Shown here: piece after piece, positions 57,314 through 64,000 of the stretch
Layout of the letters: the number at the start of each line of letters is the position of its first letter
Numbering within the stretch: the first letter of the stretch is position 1
Assembly (NCBI RefSeq): GCF_014201515.1
Contig: NZ_JACHEQ010000006.1
Coordinates: forward strand, 95,170-159,169
DNA: 64,000 nucleotides
Direction: 5' to 3'
From: Anoxybacillus mongoliensis
GTDB taxonomy: Bacteria > Bacillota > Bacilli > Bacillales > Anoxybacillaceae
Program-made: the position numbers and the translations under genes
Notes under the pieces: generated by a model
Seen by the model: only the letters and a program-made list of their open reading frames with translations
The model's database searches: none
Told to the model about the DNA's origin: nothing

Positions 57314-58067
57314 TTGCGATCACCTCTTTCGCAAAGTCTGCGTATACTTCCGCTCCCCGCGATTTCGCGTCGTACAAAATAATCGGCTTTCCATGGCTTG
57401 GCGCCTCACTTAGTCGAACGTTGCGTGGTATAATCGTTTCATACACTTTTTCACGAAAATACTTTTTCACTTCTTGAATAACTTGAATACCAAGATTTGT
57501 GCGCGCATCAAACATCGTCAGCAACACACCTTCAATACGTAAATGTGAATTTAAATGTTTTTGTACGAGACGAATCGTATTTAATAATTGACTAAGCCCT
57601 TCCAATGCGTAATATTCACACTGCACAGGAATTAATACTGTATCTGCTGAGGTTAAAGCGTTAATCGTCAACAATCCGAGTGAAGGCGGACAGTCGATAA
57701 TAATAAAATCGTACACGTCTTTGATTGGGCTTAACGCTTTTTGTAAGCGCACTTCCCTCGAAACAATCGGAACGAGTTCAATCTCAGCACCAGCCAGTTG
57801 AATGGTGGCAGGAATAATATGCAATCGTTCGATGTTAGTCGGACGAATGACTTGACGCACATCTACTTCCTCAACTAATAAGTCATATGCGCATTGTTCA
57901 ATTTCATGTTTTTCCACGCCAATCCCACTTGTCGCATTTCCTTGCGGGTCGATATCGACAAGTAACGTCTTTTTTCCCATATGGGCTAAACATGCCGATA
58001 AGTTTACGGCTGTTGTCGTTTTGCCAACACCACCTTTTTGGTTGGCAATCGCAATAATTTTCCCCAC
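57306..58067 (-). CDS. soj: Chromosome-partitioning ATPase ParA/Soj
   Basis: Walker-type ATPase that works with Spo0J and controls DnaA. The product is 253 residues from GTG 58067, giving the family opening [18 protein letters not shown] with the deviant Walker A; an in-frame ATG 12 bases earlier has a poorer match to the family. Later segments [14 protein letters not shown] and [12 protein letters not shown] are typical. It forms an operon with spo0J. Confidence 0.97.
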   Translation of the reverse strand: MGKIIAIANQKGGVGKTTTAVNLSACLAHMGKKTLLVDIDPQGNATSGIGVEKHEIEQCAYDLLVEEVDVRQVIRPTNIERLHIIPATIQLAGAEIELVPIVSREVRLQKALSPIKDVYDFIIIDCPPSLGLLTINALTSADTVLIPVQCEYYALEGLSQLLNTIRLVQKHLNSHLRIEGVLLTMFDARTNLGIQVIQEVKKYFREKVYETIIPRNVRLSEAPSHGKPIILYDAKSRGAEVYADFAKEVIANG

Positions 58068-58136
58068 AATGCTCCCCATCCTTTACATATAATACTTTTA
58101 TTGTATCATGAATTTTTCAATATTTTCATATACAAA

Positions 58137-58166
58137 AAGAAAACCTCATCGTCATTTTAGATGAGG
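58137..58166 (-). terminator. Terminator after noc
   Basis: Stem CCTCATC / GATGAGG (58144-58150 and 58160-58166) followed on the minus strand by TTTTCTTTTTG. Confidence 0.85.
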
Positions 58167-58168
58167 TG

Positions 58169-59020
58169 TTATTTTTGTTTCTTCGGGATGCGGATTGTAA
58201 TTTGATAATAGTCTTCAAACTCTTCTTCTTCTGAATCGATGGCGACACCACTATCAGCAACCATCGTTAACGACTGGCGAATCGTATTAACAGCAATGCG
58301 CATGTCTTTGCTTAACGATTTTCGTTTCGGTTTCGGGCGCTTTTCATCGTTGTTTTCTTCTAGCATTTTCGCGACTCGATCTTCTGTCTGTTTCACGTTT
58401 AGTTGCTTTTGGATAATTTCTTCAAGCAATTTCAACTGTTTATCGTAATCTTTCAGCACAATTAAAGCGCGCGCATGACGTTCTGTAATTTGACGTTGTA
58501 ACAATGCGTCTTGTACTTCTTGAGGCAGTTTTAATAAACGAAGTTTGTTGGCAATCGTTGATTGTCCTTTTCCAAGTCGTTGCGCTAACGCTTCTTGCGT
58601 CAAATGATGCAATTCTAACAAACGAGCATAAGCGATCGCTTCTTCAATCGGAGTTAGTTCTTCCCGCTGTAAGTTTTCAATTAAAGCAACAGAAGCTGTT
58701 TCCGTATCATTTAAATTTTTAATAATGGCAGGTATATCCGTCCAGCCGAGTTTTTGTGCTGCTCGCCATCTTCGTTCCCCGGCAATAATTTCGAACTTCC
58801 CATCTTCGCATTCTCGAACAACAATCGGTTGAATCATCCCATGTGTTCGAATCGTTTGAGCAAGCTCGTCAATTTTATCTTCAACAAAAATGGTCCGCGG
58901 CTGAAAACGGTTTGGAACAATTTGTGAAATAGCAATTCGTTTTATTTCTTCATTCGGTACGACGATTTCTTCTTGCTCTTTCTCACCAAAGCTAAAAAAG
59001 CGCGAAAAAGGATGCTTCAT
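58169..59020 (-). CDS. noc: Nucleoid occlusion protein Noc
   Basis: ParB-like protein that binds its own sites and the membrane to stop division over the nucleoid. The product is 283 residues from ATG 59020 (GGGG upstream). The N-terminal amphipathic membrane-targeting helix [18 protein letters not shown] is conserved. [13 protein letters not shown] is the CTP motif, and the helix-turn-helix has [20 protein letters not shown]. It arose from spo0J duplication, hence the similarity to the gene downstream. Confidence 0.96.
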   Translation of the reverse strand: MKHPFSRFFSFGEKEQEEIVVPNEEIKRIAISQIVPNRFQPRTIFVEDKIDELAQTIRTHGMIQPIVVRECEDGKFEIIAGERRWRAAQKLGWTDIPAIIKNLNDTETASVALIENLQREELTPIEEAIAYARLLELHHLTQEALAQRLGKGQSTIANKLRLLKLPQEVQDALLQRQITERHARALIVLKDYDKQLKLLEEIIQKQLNVKQTEDRVAKMLEENNDEKRPKPKRKSLSKDMRIAVNTIRQSLTMVADSGVAIDSEEEEFEDYYQITIRIPKKQK

Positions 59021-59055
59021 TTCCCCCTGACACCACCTTTGAGAACTCAAAACAT

Positions 59056-59772
59056 TCATTCAATCGGAAGTTTGTTTGGTACCCCTGGTTTGCGTGGATA
59101 TTTCTTCGATGTTTTTCTTCTCTTTTCAATAAAAACGATTGCTCGCTCACTTTCCTCGATCGGCAATGAAAATTTTTCGACCTTCGCCACTTCGCCACCT
59201 AGCACACGAATCGCTGTTTTTCCTTGTTCAAGCTCTTCCTGCGCTGATGCACCTTTCATTGCAATAAACGTTCCCCCTACTTTCACAAGTGGCAAACAAA
59301 GCTCACTTAGCACAGATAAACGTGCAACAGCACGAGCCGTGACGACATCAAACGTCTCACGGACGTTTTTTTGTCCAAACGTCTCAGCGCGATCATGATA
59401 AAAGGCTACGCCTTCGAGCCCGAGTTGTGCCGCTAAATGATTCAGAAACGTAATTCGTTTTTGTAATGAATCAACAATTGATACATGTAAGTGAGGAAAG
59501 CAAATTTTTAATGGTATGCTCGGAAACCCAGCTCCTGCCCCAACATCGCAAATAGATAATGGTTGCGAGAAATTGAAATAAAAAGCAGGTGTAATGGAAT
59601 CAAAAAAATGCTTCAAGTATACGCCTTCTTTGTCAGTAATCGCTGTTAAATTCATTTTCTCGTTCCATTCAACAAGCAAGTGATAATATGTTTCGAATTG
59701 AGTGAGTTGTTGAGGAGAAAGTGAAATTCCTTTCTCCTCTAACATTTGTTGAAATACGTTTACATCCATCAT
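59056..59772 (-). CDS. rsmG: 16S rRNA (guanine527-N7)-methyltransferase RsmG
   Basis: Methylates G527 in the 530 loop of 16S rRNA; loss gives low-level streptomycin resistance. The protein has 238 residues with the SAM motif [15 protein letters not shown] near residue 75. Two adjacent ATGs at the start both follow GAGGGA; the first is used. It lies between mnmG and noc. Confidence 0.97.
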   Translation of the reverse strand: MMDVNVFQQMLEEKGISLSPQQLTQFETYYHLLVEWNEKMNLTAITDKEGVYLKHFFDSITPAFYFNFSQPLSICDVGAGAGFPSIPLKICFPHLHVSIVDSLQKRITFLNHLAAQLGLEGVAFYHDRAETFGQKNVRETFDVVTARAVARLSVLSELCLPLVKVGGTFIAMKGASAQEELEQGKTAIRVLGGEVAKVEKFSLPIEESERAIVFIEKRRKTSKKYPRKPGVPNKLPIE

Positions 59773-59782
59773 TCATCCCTCT

Positions 59783-61672
59783 TTATTCATTTGACACACG
59801 TGCGATTTTTCCCTGCTCTAAATAAACTAATAAAATCGAAATATCGGCCGGATTGACTCCCGAAATGCGTGAGGCTTGTGCAATTGAAAGCGGACGAACT
59901 TGCTTTAGCTTTTGTCGCGCCTCTGTCGCCAATCCTGTAATCGCATCGTAATCAATGTCTTCTGGAATTTTTTTATTTTCCATTTTCTTTAATTTTTCAA
60001 CTTGTTGTAGCGATTTTTCAATGTATCCTTCGTATTTAATTTGAATTTCTACTTGTTCTGCCACTTCAGGATCAATCGGTTGTTCCGCTGGTGCAATCAT
60101 TTGAATATGTTCATATGTCATTTCCGGACGCTTTAACAAGTCAGCTGCTCGAATGCCGTCTTTTAATTCACTTCCTCCAACATTTCGAATCAGTTGCTGT
60201 ACTTGTGGCGTCGGCTTAATGATGTAAGACTTTAAACGTTTCTTTTCCGCTTCGATCGCTTCTTTTTTTGCCACAAACTTTTCATATCGCTCTTGTGAAA
60301 TTAAGCCGATTTTATATCCAATTTCCGTCAATCGTAAATCAGCATTGTCGTGACGTAATAAAAGACGATATTCTGCACGCGATGTTAACAAGCGGTATGG
60401 CTCGTTCGTCCCTTTTGTCACAAGGTCGTCAATTAAAACGCCAATATATGCTTCAGAACGACTTAAAATTAACTCCTCTTTTCCGAGCGCTTTACATGCT
60501 GCATTAATGCCGGCAATGAGCCCTTGGCCCGCTGCCTCTTCATATCCAGACGTTCCATTAATTTGTCCTGCTGTGTATAAACGTTGAACGACTTTTGTTT
60601 CTAACGTTGGCCATAGTTGGGTTGGAACGATGGCGTCATACTCAATCGCATAACCAGCACGCATGAGTTGTGCTTTTTCTAATCCTGGTATTGTCGCTAA
60701 CATTTGGCGTTGAATATGCTCCGGCAAGCTTGTCGATAAACCTTGTACATACACTTCTTGCGTATGTCTTCCTTCTGGTTCAAGGAAAATTTGATGACGT
60801 GGTTTATCGTGGAAGCGAACGATTTTATCTTCAATTGATGGGCAATAACGCGGACCTGTCCCTTTAATCATCCCCGAATACATCGGTGACAAATGTAAAT
60901 TTTCATCGATGATTCGATGCGTTTCCTCTGTCGTATAAGTGAGCCAACAAGGAAGTTGGTCGGTAATATATTCCTTCGTTTCATACGAGAACGCCCGTGG
61001 CACGTCATCTCCCGGCTGAATTTCTGTTTTGCTGTAATCAATCGTATGACTATTTACGCGCGGTGGCGTTCCTGTTTTAAAACGAACAAGTTCAAATCCG
61101 AGCTCCTCTAGATGCTCTGAAAGCTTAATCGACGGCTGTTGATTGTTTGGACCGCTTGAATATTTAATATCTCCAATAATGATTTCACCGCGTAAAAACG
61201 TTCCTGTCGTAATAACGACAGCTTTTGCGTAATAATGGGCACCCGTATGCGTAATGACACCTTTACACACGCCTTGTTCTACGATCAATTTTTCTACTTT
61301 TCCTTGTAATAATGTTAAATTCTCTTGGTTTTCTAACGTTTTTTTCATTTCTTGTTGATATAAAAATTTATCTGCTTGTGCACGCAATGCTCGCACCGCA
61401 GGTCCTTTTCCTGTATTCAACATGCGCATTTGAATATGGGTTTTGTCAATGTTTTTCCCCATTTCTCCGCCTAACGCGTCAATTTCCCGAACGACAATCC
61501 CTTTTGCAGGTCCGCCGATAGATGGATTACATGGCATAAAAGCAATCATATCGAGATTGAGTGTAATCACTAGCGTACTTGCCCCCATGCGCGCAGCAGC
61601 AAGCGCCGCTTCGCATCCAGCATGACCAGCACCGACGACGATGACATCATAAGATCCTGCCTCGTAATGCAT
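59783..61672 (-). CDS. mnmG: tRNA uridine-5-carboxymethylaminomethyl modification enzyme MnmG (GidA)
   Basis: FAD enzyme that works with MnmE to make cmnm5U34 in tRNA. The product is 629 residues from ATG 61672, with GGAGGG upstream. The FAD motif [20 protein letters not shown] lies at about 10-29. Conserved [11 protein letters not shown] and [17 protein letters not shown] segments are present, along with a C-terminal helical domain. It lies 11 bases after mnmE. Confidence 0.98.
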   Translation of the reverse strand: MHYEAGSYDVIVVGAGHAGCEAALAAARMGASTLVITLNLDMIAFMPCNPSIGGPAKGIVVREIDALGGEMGKNIDKTHIQMRMLNTGKGPAVRALRAQADKFLYQQEMKKTLENQENLTLLQGKVEKLIVEQGVCKGVITHTGAHYYAKAVVITTGTFLRGEIIIGDIKYSSGPNNQQPSIKLSEHLEELGFELVRFKTGTPPRVNSHTIDYSKTEIQPGDDVPRAFSYETKEYITDQLPCWLTYTTEETHRIIDENLHLSPMYSGMIKGTGPRYCPSIEDKIVRFHDKPRHQIFLEPEGRHTQEVYVQGLSTSLPEHIQRQMLATIPGLEKAQLMRAGYAIEYDAIVPTQLWPTLETKVVQRLYTAGQINGTSGYEEAAGQGLIAGINAACKALGKEELILSRSEAYIGVLIDDLVTKGTNEPYRLLTSRAEYRLLLRHDNADLRLTEIGYKIGLISQERYEKFVAKKEAIEAEKKRLKSYIIKPTPQVQQLIRNVGGSELKDGIRAADLLKRPEMTYEHIQMIAPAEQPIDPEVAEQVEIQIKYEGYIEKSLQQVEKLKKMENKKIPEDIDYDAITGLATEARQKLKQVRPLSIAQASRISGVNPADISILLVYLEQGKIARVSNE

Positions 61673-61683
61673 AAGTACCCTCC

Positions 61684-63069
61684 TTATTTCCCTAAACAAA
61701 ATTGTGCAAACAATTGATCAATCAAACTTTCGTGTACCGTATCTCCAACGATTTCACCTAACAATTCCCACGCCCTCGTTAAATCAATTTGCACGATGTC
61801 GATCGGCATACCTGCTTCGATGCCGTAAATGGCTTCTTCTATTGCTTTTTTCGCTTGTGTTAATAATGCAATGTGGCGTGAGTTTGATACATATGTTAAA
61901 TCGCGTGCCTCTACATCTCCACTAAAAAACAATGAAGCGATCGCCTCTTCGAGTTGGTCGATTCCTCTTTCTTCTAAAAGCGATGTCGTAATCACTGGTG
62001 ATCCTTGCGATAGTTGCTTCACTCGATCCATATCGATTCGCTTAGGCAAGTCGGTTTTATTGACGATGACGATGACATCCATCCCTTTTACCGCTTCAAA
62101 CAGCTGTTCATCTTCTAGCGTTAACGGTTCATTGTAGTTAAGTACGAGTAAAATTAAATCGGCCTCTTTTAACACTTTCCGTGATCGCTCGACTCCAATA
62201 CGTTCAACAATGTCTTCTGTTTCACGAATGCCCGCTGTATCGAGCAAACGGAGCGGTATACCGCGAACATTGACATATTCCTCAATGACATCGCGCGTTG
62301 TACCCGGAATATCGGTGACAATGGCGCGATTTTCATGGGCTAGACTGTTTAATAGCGATGATTTTCCAACATTCGGACGACCGACAATGACTGTCGCTAA
62401 CCCGTCCCGTAACACCTTTCCTTGTTGTGCGGTTTGCAATAACCGTTCAATTTCATTTTTTACTTCCGTTGCCTTCTCAAGCAAAAGTCGATGCGTCATT
62501 TCTTCGACGTCATCATATTCTGGATAGTCAATATTTACTTCAACATGTGCCAATGTTTCTAAAATCGTTTGGCGCAAGCGACGAATAAGCTTTGATAAAC
62601 GCCCTTCCATTTGGTTTAACGCGATAGCCATCGCACGATCTGTTTTGGCGCGAATGAGATCCATTACTGCTTCCGCTTGAGATAAATCAATACGACCGTT
62701 TAAAAAAGCTCTCTTTGTAAATTCCCCAGGCTCTGCTAGACGAGCTCCGGATGCAAGCACAAGCTGAAGAACGCGGTTGACGGAAACGAGCCCTCCATGA
62801 CAATTAATTTCAACAACATCTTCACGCGTGAACGTCTTTGGGGCCTTCATCACCGTAACCATCACTTCTTCAATCGTTTCTTTCGTCTCCGGATGCACTA
62901 TGTGTCCATAATGAATGGTGTGAGAAGGTACGTCTTTTAGCTGTTTCCCTCCGACACCAACAAATAGTTGATCGACAATCTTTATCGCTTCATCCCCGCT
63001 TAAACGGACGATCGCAATCGCTCCTTCACCCATCGGAGTTGAGATCGCTGCAATTGTATCGAACTCCAC
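61684..63069 (-). CDS. mnmE: tRNA modification GTPase MnmE (TrmE)
   Basis: Partner of MnmG in U34 modification. The product is 461 residues from GTG 63069, which has AAGGTG six bases upstream. The N-terminal formyl-tetrahydrofolate binding domain includes [21 protein letters not shown]. The inserted G domain has [20 protein letters not shown] and NKTD. The C-terminus ends in the conserved catalytic Cys motif FCLGK. The upstream gap to jag holds DnaA boxes. Confidence 0.98.
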   Translation of the reverse strand: MEFDTIAAISTPMGEGAIAIVRLSGDEAIKIVDQLFVGVGGKQLKDVPSHTIHYGHIVHPETKETIEEVMVTVMKAPKTFTREDVVEINCHGGLVSVNRVLQLVLASGARLAEPGEFTKRAFLNGRIDLSQAEAVMDLIRAKTDRAMAIALNQMEGRLSKLIRRLRQTILETLAHVEVNIDYPEYDDVEEMTHRLLLEKATEVKNEIERLLQTAQQGKVLRDGLATVIVGRPNVGKSSLLNSLAHENRAIVTDIPGTTRDVIEEYVNVRGIPLRLLDTAGIRETEDIVERIGVERSRKVLKEADLILLVLNYNEPLTLEDEQLFEAVKGMDVIVIVNKTDLPKRIDMDRVKQLSQGSPVITTSLLEERGIDQLEEAIASLFFSGDVEARDLTYVSNSRHIALLTQAKKAIEEAIYGIEAGMPIDIVQIDLTRAWELLGEIVGDTVHESLIDQLFAQFCLGK

Positions 63070-63096
63070 GCGATTCACCTTCTTTCATAAACGAAA

Positions 63097-63172
63097 TTAT
63101 CCACATCTATATCATGCATGTTTTATTCACAATGCTAATCAAATAAATTTTAACTTATCCACATGTGAATAA
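63097..63172. promoter_or_regulatory. DnaA-box cluster between mnmE and jag
   Basis: Four boxes in 76 bases: exact TTATCCACA at 63097-63105 and 63155-63163, TTATTCACA at 63123-63131, and TTATTCACA on the opposite strand at 63164-63172. The last two boxes abut tail to tail. This fills the gap between the genes, apart from the jag terminator. Confidence 0.7.
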
Positions 63173-63198
63173 CAACATACACACTACGTTTGAATTTA

Positions 63199-63236
63199 CA
63201 AAAAAAATTCTCTAGGAACGACTTCCCCTAGAGAAT
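63199..63236 (-). terminator. Terminator after jag
   Basis: Ten-base stem ATTCTCTAGG / CCTAGAGAAT (63207-63216 and 63227-63236) followed on the minus strand by TTTTTTTG. Confidence 0.92.
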
Positions 63237-63238
63237 GT

Positions 63239-63856
63239 TTACCTTTTTAATGAAATAACGACATGGCGATGCGGTTCTGTCCCAGCTGAAAACGTTTGTA
63301 TTCTGTCGTCATCGCTTAACGCCGTATGAATGACTTTCCGCTCCCATGCACTCATCGGTTCTAACGAAATATCTTTTCCCATTTGTATCGCTTTTTTCGC
63401 CATATTTTTCGCTAAACGAACAAGTGTTTCTTCTCTTCGTTTTCGATATCCTTCCGCATCAATAACAACTCGAAGCGGACGATCCGTATAACGATTTAAA
63501 ACTCCTTGTGCCAATAATTGTAAAGAATTCAGCGTTTGACCGTGCTTTCCAATTACTCGCGCAACATCACGACCTGAAAGGAAAACGACTAAACGTTCCC
63601 CTTCCACTTGACACGCGAGCTGGACACGGACATTCATTTGTTCGATAACATGTTTTAAAAACGATTCGACACAATGAAATGGATGACTGATCGTCACTTC
63701 AACGATTGCTTCTTGTCCACCGAACAAGCCAAGAAACGGCTTTTTTTCTTGTTGCACAACAACAATATCGACCGCTTCTTTCGACACATGTAATCGCGCT
63801 AACGCTTTTTCCACTGCCTCTTCTACCGTTTGGCCCCTCATCGTGATTCGTTTCAC
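63239..63856 (-). CDS. jag: RNA-binding protein Jag (KhpB)
   Basis: The product is 205 residues with the Jag N-terminal domain ([16 protein letters not shown]), a KH domain with [12 protein letters not shown] near 120, and a C-terminal R3H domain ending in [15 protein letters not shown]. It binds RNA, probably with KhpA, and affects cell elongation in relatives. GTG 63856 overlaps the yidC stop (GTGA), so the two are translationally coupled. Confidence 0.96.
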   Translation of the reverse strand: MKRITMRGQTVEEAVEKALARLHVSKEAVDIVVVQQEKKPFLGLFGGQEAIVEVTISHPFHCVESFLKHVIEQMNVRVQLACQVEGERLVVFLSGRDVARVIGKHGQTLNSLQLLAQGVLNRYTDRPLRVVIDAEGYRKRREETLVRLAKNMAKKAIQMGKDISLEPMSAWERKVIHTALSDDDRIQTFSAGTEPHRHVVISLKR

Positions 63857-64000
63857 TTTCCTGTTCCCCCAGCCTCTTTCGTCGCTTTTAAGTCTGGCCC
63901 TTTAATGAAATACGTTTGTACAATCATAAATAAGTTTCCAACAACCCAATAAAGCGAAAGCGCTGCTGGGAAGTTGATCGCAAAGACGACGACCATAATT
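63853..64000 (-). CDS. spoIIIJ: Membrane protein insertase YidC/SpoIIIJ (C-terminal end only)
   Basis: Only the last 48 codons are in the window; the rest continues past the right edge. The visible end includes [23 protein letters not shown] and [11 protein letters not shown], the last membrane helices of YidC/Oxa1 proteins, then a short tail ending GGTGK. Position next to jag, near oriC, fits SpoIIIJ, which inserts membrane proteins and is needed in sporulation. Confidence 0.9.
   Translation of the reverse strand, partial: IMVVVFAINFPAALSLYWVVGNLFMIVQTYFIKGPDLKATKEAGGTGK

Overview
The window is chromosomal DNA from a spore-forming, probably thermophilic and facultatively anaerobic member of the Bacillaceae. 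Gene content and order point to Anoxybacillus or a close Geobacillus relative. The right half (about 37.4-64 kb) keeps the Bacillus order on the left side of oriC, transcribed leftward here: yidC/spoIIIJ, jag, mnmE, mnmG, rsmG, noc, soj, spo0J, yyaC region, ychF, rpsF-ssb-rpsR, yybS, gdpP, rplI, dnaB/dnaC, purA, walRKHIJ and htrC, rlmH. The origin should lie just past the right edge. Genus assignment is inference; no rRNA is present.

Left part, 1-26.7 kb. The 5' end of glycyl-tRNA synthetase sits behind a glycine T-box leader with its own promoter. Next come ahpC-ahpF with a PerR-like box; a family 2 glycosyltransferase with a small membrane protein; a nicotinate-type MFS transporter directly next to a solitary TnpB (IS200/IS605 group) element; and a deoxyribonucleoside operon, nupC-deoC-xapX-cdd, with its regulator DeoR upstream and matching DeoR and CcpA sites. 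Then follow a PfkB sugar kinase, adeR-ald for alanine catabolism, a basic amino acid ABC importer, and the mixed-acid fermentation genes pflB-pflA and adhE (adhE with a textbook Rex operator). Between them lie pgmB, trmH and ybaK. A truncated AlbA/ATPase-type regulator carrying ten in-frame 7-residue repeats closes this part.

Middle, 26.7-37.4 kb, all on the + strand. A FAD/Rieske oxidoreductase is coupled to a three-gene spore germinant receptor operon (gerA type A-B-C). It is followed by the polyamine importer potABCD and a POT-family peptide transporter.

Right part, 37.4-64 kb, almost all on the - strand. It holds rlmH and a tiny CxxH/CxxC protein, the WalRK cell-wall two-component operon with its regulators, tRNA-Asp and tRNA-Phe, purA, the replicative helicase, ribosomal protein operons, c-di-AMP phosphodiesterase gdpP, and the chromosome segregation and nucleoid occlusion genes. 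Two exact parS sites (inside walK and spo0J) and two DnaA-box clusters (upstream of rlmH, and between mnmE and jag) mark this as origin-proximal DNA.

I found no CRISPR array, prophage or obvious defence island. The least explained items are the AlbA-less repeat protein at 25.3-26.6 kb, the solitary TnpB with its flanking RNA region abutting niaP, the two DnaA-box clusters, and several small proteins with TTG starts.
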